Source: CAZDDI01 sp964504195
Lineage (GTDB): Bacteria; Chloroflexota; Anaerolineae; B4-G1; SLSP01
Direction: 5' to 3'
NCBI GenBank assembly: GCA_964504195.1
Contig: CAZDDI010000028.1
Coordinates: 1-50,334 of the forward strand
Length of the DNA stretch: 50,334 nucleotides
Made by a program: the position numbers and the translations under genes. The notes beneath the pieces were generated by a model that worked only from the letters and a program-made list of their open reading frames with translations, was not told the origin of the DNA and searched no databases. Below are positions 7,839 to 15,407 of this stretch, piece after piece. Positions within the stretch are counted from its first letter, which is position 1. The number at the start of each line of letters is the position of its first letter.

Positions 7839-8573
7839 ATGGTTATTAGTGATTTGACGGGTTCAGGTATTCTGATCGCTTATTATGCGCTTGTATGTGC
7901 CGTGCTGCCGGTTCTGCTGAAGAGATTTACGCGGATTCCGGCTGAAGTGGTGCGCAAAGTTCAGCATGTTGGTTATAGCATGTCCGTTTTTATCCTCTTG
8001 AACCTCTTTAGTGCCTGGTATATGGCAATTGCTGGCGGTCTCCTCTTGATAGCCCTGGCCTATCCCGCGCTATGGGCGATGGAGCAATTTCGCTGGTATA
8101 AAACGGCTTTTGTAGATCGCTCATCGCGGGGGGGGGAGCTGCGCAGCTCTATGCTCCTCGTGCAAATTGCTTTTGGTATCCTGATTGCGATTTTTTGGGG
8201 TTGGTTGGGCGAACCCTGGAAGCCCGTCATCGGCGTGGCGGCGATGGGGTGGGGGTTTGGGGATGCGGCTGCTGCCCTGGTGGGTAAAGCCTGGGGGCGA
8301 CGGCATGTGTTGATCCGCTTCGTGGATAGCGCCAAGACCTATGAAGGCACGTTGGCGATGCTGGTGGTGGCTGGTACAGCACTGTTCTGGACGTTACGGC
8401 TTTACGTGGGACTTTCTTGGTCAGTAAGTCTGCTTATTGCGATGTTCGTCGCGCCAGTGGGGAGTGTTGTGGAACTGTTTTCGCGGAAAGGCGTGGATAC
8501 CTTGACGGTGCCACTCTCAATAGCCTTTTCCACTTTGCCCCTGATGGTTTTCTTTGTTTGGTTGGGGTGGTAG
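7839..8573 (+). CDS. dolichol/phytol/polyprenol kinase-like (CTP-transferase superfamily) membrane protein
   Basis: Polytopic membrane protein of about 244 residues resembling dolichol kinase, phytol kinase and phosphatidate cytidylyltransferase. Members transfer a phosphate or a cytidylyl group from CTP to a lipid. Motifs fit the kinase branch: RKVQHVGYSM near the N-terminus, GWGFGDAAAALVGKAWGRR, DSAKTYEGTLAML, and VVELFSRKGVDTLTVPL. The usual D-P-x-A of the second motif reads D-A-A-A. ATG 7839 has GGAGG only two bases upstream; an upstream extension to 7782 would run through the repeat element, so it is disfavoured. It is followed after one base by the next gene, suggesting coupling. Confidence 0.8.
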   Translation: MVISDLTGSGILIAYYALVCAVLPVLLKRFTRIPAEVVRKVQHVGYSMSVFILLNLFSAWYMAIAGGLLLIALAYPALWAMEQFRWYKTAFVDRSSRGGELRSSMLLVQIAFGILIAIFWGWLGEPWKPVIGVAAMGWGFGDAAAALVGKAWGRRHVLIRFVDSAKTYEGTLAMLVVAGTALFWTLRLYVGLSWSVSLLIAMFVAPVGSVVELFSRKGVDTLTVPLSIAFSTLPLMVFFVWLGW

Positions 8574-8574
8574 T

Positions 8575-9204
8575 GTGACCGCGCTCACTCGCGAACAGGC
8601 TTCCAGCCGTGAGAAAACCTTGCTCTTAGCCGTGCTTCTGAGTATGTGGGCGCCGCTTGCCACAGGCATCGCAGTCCTGTCGAGTCATTCGACGACCCAA
8701 TTGGCGGATTTTGTTCGCCGGACAGTGGAACTCGTCGCGCTTTTGGTGGCATGGTGGGTGTTTCGCTATCTTGAGCGGCGCGGGAATCCGTCCCTTACAG
8801 AGAAGGCCCGGTTGGAGCGGATGGCGAGCCTGAGCGTAGCCGTTGCCATGCTTTGCTCCGCGTTGGTCATGGTCGTGGTGGCGCTCTCGCGCTTATCCTC
8901 GTTCGAGCCGGGCGGCAATGTTTACCCAGGGTTGACCATTGCGATCCTTGGGCTGCTCACCAATGGGTGGTTTTGGCGGCGTTACGCTCTGATGACTCAC
9001 GAGCATTACAATCCCATCATCGCGTCCCAGCATCAGCTCTATCGTGCCAAGACGGTCGTGGATTGTTTTGTGACCATTGTGCTACTTGTGGTGGTTTTCG
9101 CCGCCACGCACCCCTTAACGCGCTACATTGACATCTTGGGATCAGTCATCGTGGCCGGTTACATGGCCTGGAGCGGGGCGCGTGCGGCGCGCTCGATATC
9201 CTAG
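8575..9204 (+). CDS. cation-efflux (CDF)-like membrane protein with a degenerate metal site
   Basis: About 209 residues with five or six hydrophobic segments. The pattern resembles the transmembrane domain of cation diffusion facilitators: LLLAVLLSMWAP at the start, LADFVRRTVELVALL where the second helix carries HxxxD, and KTVVDCFVTIVLL, then YIDILGSVIVAGYMAWSGARA at the end. In true transporters both sites read HxxxD; here they read RxxxE and KxxxD, so zinc transport is doubtful. There is no cytoplasmic CDF C-terminal domain. GTG 8575, one base after the previous stop and behind GGGGTGG, is the likeliest start; an in-frame TTG at 8554 is an alternative. Its stop overlaps, tail to tail, that of the opposing gene. 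Confidence 0.6.
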   Translation: MTALTREQASSREKTLLLAVLLSMWAPLATGIAVLSSHSTTQLADFVRRTVELVALLVAWWVFRYLERRGNPSLTEKARLERMASLSVAVAMLCSALVMVVVALSRLSSFEPGGNVYPGLTIAILGLLTNGWFWRRYALMTHEHYNPIIASQHQLYRAKTVVDCFVTIVLLVVVFAATHPLTRYIDILGSVIVAGYMAWSGARAARSIS

Positions 9205-10187
9205 AACACGCTTCCCAACCCTATCGTCAAAGTTCGCGCATCTTTGATTGGCGCGCCTGCGTCGAAAAGCACATATTTCGCGCTCTCGTAAGGGCGCGCA
9301 TGTGACCCACTGGCAAGGCGCACCTGTTGCCCTCCTGCCACCAGTTCGCAGCCGCGATGACTCTTTTTGTGTCCCGTTACCAGTATTTGCTGCTCCACAT
9401 AGCCTGCTGAAAGCCCCGCCAACAGCGCCGCCACATGTGTGGCATACGCCTCTTCCCCATAATCCAGCTCATTAGCGTTGAAGAACGCTGACCACAACAG
9501 CTGAAAATCGGGCTGTTGTCCGGCGAACACGCCAATCAAGTAATCATCGTAGCGGGGATCGTCTGGCCCGGATACGGCCAGATAGTGTTTGGCAAGCAGC
9601 GGATACCGCAGCCCACTTTGGCGCGCGATTTCGTCACGCAACGCAGGGCGGCGCTCAGCAGGTATCTGTCCCAGCGTCTCCAACATCAGTGCTTGATGAG
9701 AGAAGGTAAAGAGCTTTTTCAATGCGGCCGGATTGTGCGCTTCGGGGAAGCTGCCCGCGTGGCAAATCGCCACCCCCGCCGCTGTGCGCACATAGAACGG
9801 ACTGTGTGCAAAGAACCCCAGTACCTGGTTGCGATGCTCGCCCAGCGCCCTCTCGAAGCGTGGCGTGTAGAGCGTGTTCCCCTTCGCCAGCGAAAAATGA
9901 TACAGATGTGGTAGCTCGTGGTTGCCCAGTAGCACAATCAAATCATCGCCCAGTTCGCGCTTGAGGGCAATCAGATCCAGCGCGATGTCCAGTGACGCAT
10001 CGCACTCCTCCGCCCCCTCGCGGTGGATATAGTCGCCGGTGATGATGAGCGTGTCCGCCTTGCCTTGTGCGCGGAGCGCGAGGAACCGGTCACGATAACG
10101 CTCGTAGAGCTCCCCGTCGCCGTGCAAATCGGTGACGATCATCGTGAGGCCCTGCTCCAGGGTGATGACGCGCTCAGTTGTGGGCAT
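9201..10187 (-). CDS. calcineurin-like metallophosphoesterase
   Basis: Probably a cytoplasmic protein-phosphatase-like metalloenzyme with two metal ions; the substrate is unknown. The metal-binding blocks are all present: VTDLHGD (Asp20, His22), TGDYIHRE (Asp52), LLGNHELPH (Asn89, His90), a later AICHAG His, and VTGHKKSHRG near the C-terminus. The start chosen is ATG at 10187 with AGGA seven bases upstream; a longer frame to 10295 would overlap the upstream amj gene and has no site. Spacing to amj is 8 bp, so it is likely the last gene of the HAD-amj operon. It converges with the CDF-like gene with overlapping stop codons. Confidence 0.88.
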   Translation of the reverse strand: MPTTERVITLEQGLTMIVTDLHGDGELYERYRDRFLALRAQGKADTLIITGDYIHREGAEECDASLDIALDLIALKRELGDDLIVLLGNHELPHLYHFSLAKGNTLYTPRFERALGEHRNQVLGFFAHSPFYVRTAAGVAICHAGSFPEAHNPAALKKLFTFSHQALMLETLGQIPAERRPALRDEIARQSGLRYPLLAKHYLAVSGPDDPRYDDYLIGVFAGQQPDFQLLWSAFFNANELDYGEEAYATHVAALLAGLSAGYVEQQILVTGHKKSHRGCELVAGGQQVRLASGSHARPYESAKYVLFDAGAPIKDARTLTIGLGSVF

Positions 10188-10195
10188 ATTGTTTC

Positions 10196-10993
10196 CTAGA
10201 TCAGCCAGCGTGTCACCATCGCCAATAACAGGCCAGCAGGTACTAAAAGTGTTTGCGCTAACAAGGTCCCCATCAACCGCGCCCCCACCTGCCAAATGAT
10301 AATGTAGGTGACATCACGCTGGGGGCGTTGCCCGCGTAACGCTTCATCGCTCACCAGTGCCGCGATAGGGTCAATAAAGAACGTCATCAGGAAGACACCG
10401 GTGCCTGTGAGCAGGGGGGAGAGGCTGGTGGCTGTTCGTGCGCCTTCGGGAACAAGCGCGCTGGCATAGAGCGCGGCGAAGTGTGCGACGGTATAAATCG
10501 CCATGACCAGTATGCTTGCCAGTAGAAATCGCTTGGGGAAGGGACTGCGTCGTGATTCGATGGCTTTGGTCAGGCGAGGCTGTGTCCATTGTTGGCGCAT
10601 TCGCCATAGCCCGCGCACAGAGGCGCTGCGGATGATGACTCGCGGGAAGGAGTGGCGTTGCTCGTAAGATTGGATACCCGCAGCCAACAAGCGGCTTAGC
10701 GTGGGTATCAGCAACCCGGCTACCAGCGTTCCCGCAGTAGCGGCCAGTATCGCCACCCGGTAATTCCACAGCAATTGCGTCATGTTATTGGCGGCTACGG
10801 CCTGATCAGCGAGATTGCCTAACAGCGTGCCAGATAACATGGTAGCCACGCGCGCTCCCAGCGCCAATACGTTATACAATGAATGCGCCAGCGCGGGCCG
10901 TCCGGTGCGCACCCCCGCAAGCCGGGCGGCATACGCGCCGGTGTCAATGGCATGGTAAATAGCCGTGAACAGAAACAGCAGCGCTAATTTCAT
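10196..10993 (-). CDS. amj: lipid II flippase Amj-type membrane protein
   Basis: Polytopic inner-membrane protein (265 residues) matching the Amj/DUF2837 family, an alternative to MurJ for flipping the peptidoglycan precursor lipid II. The signature is AIDTGAYAARLAGVRTGRPA with ALAHSLYNVLALGARVATM. Later helices include FLLASILVMAIYTVAHFAAL and GTGVFLMTFFIDPIAALVSD. ATG 10993 overlaps the stop of the HAD gene in an ATGA arrangement, so translation is coupled; the longer frame to 11071 is rejected for that reason. The family link is by recalled sequence pattern. Whether MurJ exists elsewhere in this genome cannot be seen. Confidence 0.82.
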   Translation of the reverse strand: MKLALLFLFTAIYHAIDTGAYAARLAGVRTGRPALAHSLYNVLALGARVATMLSGTLLGNLADQAVAANNMTQLLWNYRVAILAATAGTLVAGLLIPTLSRLLAAGIQSYEQRHSFPRVIIRSASVRGLWRMRQQWTQPRLTKAIESRRSPFPKRFLLASILVMAIYTVAHFAALYASALVPEGARTATSLSPLLTGTGVFLMTFFIDPIAALVSDEALRGQRPQRDVTYIIIWQVGARLMGTLLAQTLLVPAGLLLAMVTRWLI

Positions 10994-11823
10994 GGTTCGA
11001 GTGGGATCTTGAACAGTTCCGCCAGTGTATGCGCCACGCCTTCTTCCTCGCTGCTCGGCGCGATACGCCACGCCAACGCTTTGATCTCCGGCAGGGCATT
11101 CTCCACTGCCACCGGATAGCCCACCGCCTGCATCACCTCGCGGTCGTTGAGGCTATCGCCGAAGTAGAGGATGTGCTCCGGCGCGATATTGAGCCGTGCG
11201 GCGATTTCTAGCAGGCTGATGTCTTTACGCGCCTGTGGATGGTTTACCTCCACCCATGACTCGCGCCCCGGTTGGGGTTGCAGCACGACATACGCTTCCT
11301 GTCCTATGGCTTTTGCCAACGCGGGGTAAATCGCGCGCGCGCGCCGCTCGGTATCGCAGACCGAGACCTGCACCGGCGGCACGCTGAACAGCTCCTCTAG
11401 CGTGTTGGCGACCATATAAGGCTGGAAGGGGCGGCGGCTGATGAGCGCTTCCACCATCGCCATGCCATCTTCGACGAACATATAGCGGGTGAGCTCATCC
11501 TGACCGTAGACCAACGGCACATAGCCGCGCGCCAGCAGTACGTCCACTGCCTTGCGCGCCACTGTCTCATCCACGTTGCGCCGCTCGATGATTGCGCCGT
11601 TGTGGAAGACAAACGCACCGTTCTGGAGGATCGCTGTGATTTCCGGGCTAATCGCGGTGGTATAGTTGCGTGCCGCCCAAGGATTTAGTCCTGTCACCGC
11701 TACGACGGGCAGCCCGCGTTGCGCGAGTGTTTGTAGCGCCGCCAACGTGCGCGGGGGAATCTCCCGCTGCACGTTGGTCAGCGTGCCTTCGATGTCTGTT
11801 GCGATTAAACGTATATCGGGCAT
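10990..11823 (-). CDS. HAD-superfamily (Cof-type) phosphatase
   Basis: Cytoplasmic haloacid dehalogenase-fold hydrolase of the Cof/sucrose-phosphatase type with an inserted C2 cap (about residues 80-185); the substrate is probably a small phosphorylated metabolite. Motif I reads IATDIEGTLTN, where the usual second Asp of DxDGT is Glu. Motif II is VAVTG, the conserved Lys lies in HPQARKDISLLEIA, and motif III/IV is YFGDSLNDREVM. DIEGT is known in enolase-phosphatase E1, so activity is still plausible. ATG 11823 is preferred over 11835 because GGAG lies eight bases before it. Four-base overlap with amj and 62 bp from korB. Confidence 0.88.
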   Translation of the reverse strand: MPDIRLIATDIEGTLTNVQREIPPRTLAALQTLAQRGLPVVAVTGLNPWAARNYTTAISPEITAILQNGAFVFHNGAIIERRNVDETVARKAVDVLLARGYVPLVYGQDELTRYMFVEDGMAMVEALISRRPFQPYMVANTLEELFSVPPVQVSVCDTERRARAIYPALAKAIGQEAYVVLQPQPGRESWVEVNHPQARKDISLLEIAARLNIAPEHILYFGDSLNDREVMQAVGYPVAVENALPEIKALAWRIAPSSEEEGVAHTLAELFKIPLEP

Positions 11824-11885
11824 AGTAAACTCCATAACGAGTCAGCGATTGAGCGAAAAGGCGAGTAACCAGTCACAACGCAATT

Positions 11886-12731
11886 CTACCGCCGGAAGCT
11901 ATCCACAATCTGCTCCAGGCTCATCGCGGGGACGCTCTGCCGCACTTGTTCCATCTGCTCGATGAGATTGGGGCGGCTGGTGTCGCGGTAGAAGATGCCC
12001 AGGTATTGCTTTTGTGGATCGGAGGCCCAGCGCATGGCGGAAAGCCAATCGCTGGTATCGTGCTCTTCCGGCAGTGGGGCTGTGAGTTTGCGGTAGTAGT
12101 CATAGGTGTAGTTGGTGTTGTAGGTGACGCATGGGCTGAGCACCTGCACGAACGCGAAGCCCGGATGTTGCAGCGCCTCGATGAGAATAGCGATGAGCTG
12201 CTTGAGCTCCCCGGAGAATGCTCGCGCCACAAACGTCGCCTGCGCCGCCAGTGACATCACCAGTGGGTTGAGCGGCGGTTCGAGCGAGCCATAGGGCGAG
12301 GCTTTCACCCGCAAGCCCGGTAAACTGGTGGGCGAGGGCTGGCCCTTCGTCATGCCATAGATACTGTTATCCATCATCACATACGGGAGGGGGATGTTGC
12401 GTCGCGCTGCGTGCGGGAAGTGTCCGCCGCCGATGCTAAAGCCGTCGCCATCGCCACCCACCGCTATCACATGTAGTGCCGGATTCCCCAGCTTGATGCC
12501 GGTCGCCAGCGGTAATGCCCGCCCGTGGACGCCGTGGAAGCCGTAGGTCTTCAGGAACGCCGGGAACCGGCTCGAACAGCCGATGCCGGAGGCCACTACA
12601 ATATCCTCGTGGTTCCAATCCAGCTCCGCAAAAGCGCGCATCATCGCATTGAGCACGGCAAAGTCGCCGCAGCCGGGGCACCAGATTGGCTTGACGTTGC
12701 TCTTGTAATCGTTGGGTTTGCGTGTGCTCAT
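11886..12731 (-). CDS. korB: 2-oxoacid:ferredoxin oxidoreductase, beta subunit
   Basis: Thiamine-diphosphate and [4Fe-4S]-binding subunit that works with the alpha subunit to decarboxylate a 2-oxoacid oxidatively to its acyl-CoA and reduce ferredoxin. Cluster ligands are seen in WCPGCGD (Cys18, Cys21), GIGCSSR (Cys52) and LSPCVTYN. The TPP/Mg motif is GGDGDGFSIGGGH (about 92-104) with DNSIYGMTKGQ further on. At 281 residues it has typical Kor/Oor length. The start overlaps the korA stop as ATGA and has GGAGG upstream. 2-oxoglutarate is the likeliest substrate for this subtype, but pyruvate or branched oxoacids cannot be excluded. Confidence 0.93.
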   Translation of the reverse strand: MSTRKPNDYKSNVKPIWCPGCGDFAVLNAMMRAFAELDWNHEDIVVASGIGCSSRFPAFLKTYGFHGVHGRALPLATGIKLGNPALHVIAVGGDGDGFSIGGGHFPHAARRNIPLPYVMMDNSIYGMTKGQPSPTSLPGLRVKASPYGSLEPPLNPLVMSLAAQATFVARAFSGELKQLIAILIEALQHPGFAFVQVLSPCVTYNTNYTYDYYRKLTAPLPEEHDTSDWLSAMRWASDPQKQYLGIFYRDTSRPNLIEQMEQVRQSVPAMSLEQIVDSFRR

Positions 12732-14503
12732 GACAGCCTCCCTTTTTCCTGCTCAATCATCTTCAAGACTTCGGCCTGCACCTCGCGGATTTTGAACGGG
12801 ATGCCTTGCTCTTTTTTGAGGTAGTAGACATGTACATCCTGCTCGTCCAATGTTTTATAGTACCGGTGCGCCACCATCCGCCCGAATTGCCCGGAGAAGT
12901 TCAAATCCACCGCGAGAATGGCTTTTTTCGACTTGATGAAATCCTCGAACGCCGGATCGGGCATGGGGAGCAGCGTGTGCGGGTAGAGCGCCTCGATGGC
13001 GATGCCCTGTTCGGCCAGGATTGCCATCGCCTCGCGGACAGCGCCGCGCGTGCTGCCCCAGCCGATGATCCCGTAAGGGGCGTCTTTGTCGCCCCAACGC
13101 CGGGCCGCCATCGGCCAATCGCGCATCCGCTGGCGAGCGGTTTCCACCGTGCGCGCGCGCTTTTCCATCATCTTTTGGTGGTTCTCTGGGTTGCTGGAGG
13201 GATTGCCGTATTCGTTGTGTTCCAGGCTCTCAGCCACATACATCCCGCCGGGCGTACCGGGGAGCGCCATTGGGGAGATGCCGGTCTGGGTGTTGGCATA
13301 GCGGCGATAATCGCCAGCAGCCAGCTCCTCCAGCGTGGGGATGAGGCGCTGTAACTGCTCGCTCCACAGTGGGCCGGGCGGCGGCACCGTCTCCAACCGT
13401 GAGGCCATCGCCTGATCCGAAAGCACCACCACTGGCATCTGGTAATGTTCGGCCAGGCTGAAGGCATTGATCATTTGATAGTAGCAATCTTTCACCGAAT
13501 CAGGCGCGAGCACGAAGCGCGGCGCGTCGCCGTGGCTGCCGTAGAGCGAGATGAATAGATCGCCCTGCCCGGTGCGCGTGGGCAAGCCGGTGGAAGGCCC
13601 GGCGCGTTGCACATTGATGACCACCAGCGGGGTCTCGGTCATGCTGGCCATGCCTAACGCCTCAATCATCAGCGAGAAGCCCGGGCCAGAGGTGGCTGTG
13701 AGTGCGCGGCGGCCCGCAAACGATGCACCCGCCAGCATGATAATTGAAGCAATCTCATCCTCAGCCTGGATGAAGGTGCCGCCGAAGGCCGGTAGGTATT
13801 TGGCGAGTGATTCCATGACGGTGGTGGCGGGGGTGATGGGATACCCGGCGAAGAAATTGCACCCGGCGACCAGTGCGCCCAGCGCCAGCGCGTCCGCGCC
13901 GGTGAGCAGTAGCCGCTCCTCCGGGTTTTCCGGTAGGGGGAGCGTGTACTCGAACGGCTCCGGGTAGTGCTCGCTGGCGTAGGTGTAGCCGCGCCGCATC
14001 GCTTCCAGGTTCTTGGCGAGCGAGTCCGCGCGGCGGCCCATGCGTTTTTGCACTACAGATTCCGCCGTTTCCAGACCTAGCCGGAAGAACCACACCATCG
14101 CGCCCAGCAGGACGAAGTTCTTACCCATCGGCCAATCCAGCTCCTGCGCGATTTGTTCTGCTGGGATGGGATAATTCTTGCCGAGCGGGTTGTGCAGGGT
14201 GAGCGAGGCTTCGTAGATGAGCGTACTGCTGCGGCACAGGTCTTCGTTGCATTCTGACCAGGCCTTGTCGTTCATCGCTACGACGACGTGGGCTTCATCG
14301 CCCTCCGAGAGCACGCGCTCTACGCCCAGCCGGGTCTGGTACATCACTTGCCCGCCCTTGATTTCGGCGGGATAGGTGCGGAAGCTGTAGGCTTCCAACC
14401 CGGCGCGCGCCGCGATGCGGGCGAAGGTGTCGCCTAGCGTGATCGTTCCTTCACCGCCCTCGCCACCCACGCGGACTACTACCGTAGGACTCGGTTCTGT
14501 CAT
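12728..14503 (-). CDS. korA: 2-oxoacid:ferredoxin oxidoreductase, fused gamma-alpha subunit
   Basis: Partner of korB. The N-terminal third (about 1-190) is the gamma domain: VVRVGGEGGEGTITLGDTFA, then KGGQVMYQTRLG. It is fused to the pyrimidine-binding alpha domain starting near 205 (GADALALGALVAGCNFFAGY). Conserved blocks include YPITPATTVMESLAKYL, QAEDEIASIIMLAGASFAGR, TATSGPGFSLM and AGPSTGLPTRTGQGDL. Length of 591 is normal for the fused form. The start has a near-perfect AGGAGGTGA site. Upstream lies a MITE-like element, with no promoter that I could define. No ferredoxin gene is adjacent. Confidence 0.94.
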   Translation of the reverse strand: MTEPSPTVVVRVGGEGGEGTITLGDTFARIAARAGLEAYSFRTYPAEIKGGQVMYQTRLGVERVLSEGDEAHVVVAMNDKAWSECNEDLCRSSTLIYEASLTLHNPLGKNYPIPAEQIAQELDWPMGKNFVLLGAMVWFFRLGLETAESVVQKRMGRRADSLAKNLEAMRRGYTYASEHYPEPFEYTLPLPENPEERLLLTGADALALGALVAGCNFFAGYPITPATTVMESLAKYLPAFGGTFIQAEDEIASIIMLAGASFAGRRALTATSGPGFSLMIEALGMASMTETPLVVINVQRAGPSTGLPTRTGQGDLFISLYGSHGDAPRFVLAPDSVKDCYYQMINAFSLAEHYQMPVVVLSDQAMASRLETVPPPGPLWSEQLQRLIPTLEELAAGDYRRYANTQTGISPMALPGTPGGMYVAESLEHNEYGNPSSNPENHQKMMEKRARTVETARQRMRDWPMAARRWGDKDAPYGIIGWGSTRGAVREAMAILAEQGIAIEALYPHTLLPMPDPAFEDFIKSKKAILAVDLNFSGQFGRMVAHRYYKTLDEQDVHVYYLKKEQGIPFKIREVQAEVLKMIEQEKGRLS

Positions 14504-14571
14504 GTCACCTCCTGTGGAAAATCAGCAAATTAGCGAATGGCAAATCTCAAATCTCAAATCTTGTTACGCAG

Positions 14572-14706
14572 GTAACTACTCAGGTTCAAACTTTCATTGC
14601 GAGCCGTCTGCGGTGAAGCAATCTCGTTCATAGTTGAGATTGCGCCGTTCGAAGACGAACGGACGCCACGGAGACGTGGCTCGCAATGACAAGGCTGAGT
14701 AGTTAC
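14572..14706. repeat. MITE-like element, copy 1
   Basis: 135 bp bounded by GTAACTACTCAG at the left and CTGAGTAGTTAC at the right, which are perfect inverted repeats. The interior holds further inverted segments (CATTGCGAGCC...GGCTCGCAATG, CAATCTC...GAGATTG, CGTTCG...CGAACG), so the whole can fold into a long imperfect hairpin. Copies 2 and 3 lie at 41685 and 49726. No coding capacity. It occupies the space upstream of korA and ends just before the S51-like gene's stop. Confidence 0.85.
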
Positions 14707-14720
14707 TTACGCAGTACGAA

Positions 14721-15407
14721 TTACGGCTCTTCTGCATGTACCACTGCCGTGACTTCCCCTGTCCCTAGCGGGGAGACCTCTCCTGCCGGCCCCAGTGTGA
14801 GCGCAGTGCTATCGGGGATGCCCAGCCCCAGAAAATCGGGGCGTGCGCGGAGCAGCGCGCGTAATGCGGCGGCTTCTTCGGTGCGGGTGAAGTGCGGCAT
14901 GACGATGGCGCTGCGTAAGAAACCCAAGCCGGGAACAGGCGTTTGGTTGGTATCGGCCACCCAGGCCCCCAGTGCTGCCGCCCCGGCCCCCGCGCCGATG
15001 ATAATCAGGCCTTGGAGCGTTACAAAGCCTTTGAGGATGCGCTCAATGAGGGGCGTGTTTTGCAGGTTGCGGGCAATGCACGCTGGGTCTGTGCCGCCTA
15101 GATAGAGCAGGCCAATCTCGTCCAGGAATTCCAACAGTCGGGGGGAGTGATAGTGCTCGGGGCGCATTTCAGAGAGAACGAGTACCTCGCCGCCCGGCCC
15201 GCCCAGGGCTGTGAAATGCTCCAGCAGCGCTTCGGCCTCGTCACGCGGGCCACTATCCAATATCACCAGCATGGGGCGATCCAGATTTGCCAGTGCGAGC
15301 GCTTCCGCGTCCACCTGATCCGTCTCGCCGTGTTGCCAATCGCCGCCGCCGAGCAGGATCAACCAGCCATGCCCATCTATCCAGTGCAAAGGCCCACGAA
15401 TTGGCAT
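14721..15407 (-). CDS. S51/cyanophycinase-like protein lacking the catalytic serine
   Basis: 228 residues with the class I glutamine-amidotransferase-like fold of the peptidase S51/cyanophycinase family. Family landmarks are LILLGGGDW at the start, a TDPACIARNL segment, and GLGIPDSTAL near the C-terminus. The nucleophile elbow, normally GxSAGA, reads GAGAGA (residues 138-143), so Gly140 stands where Ser is expected. A peptidase activity is therefore doubtful; it may be a binding or regulatory homologue. The start overlaps the stop of the M20 gene (TGATG), so they form an operon. The stop codon lies in a TACGCAGTACGAATTACG repeat. Confidence 0.72.
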   Translation of the reverse strand: MPIRGPLHWIDGHGWLILLGGGDWQHGETDQVDAEALALANLDRPMLVILDSGPRDEAEALLEHFTALGGPGGEVLVLSEMRPEHYHSPRLLEFLDEIGLLYLGGTDPACIARNLQNTPLIERILKGFVTLQGLIIIGAGAGAAALGAWVADTNQTPVPGLGFLRSAIVMPHFTRTEEAAALRALLRARPDFLGLGIPDSTALTLGPAGEVSPLGTGEVTAVVHAEEP

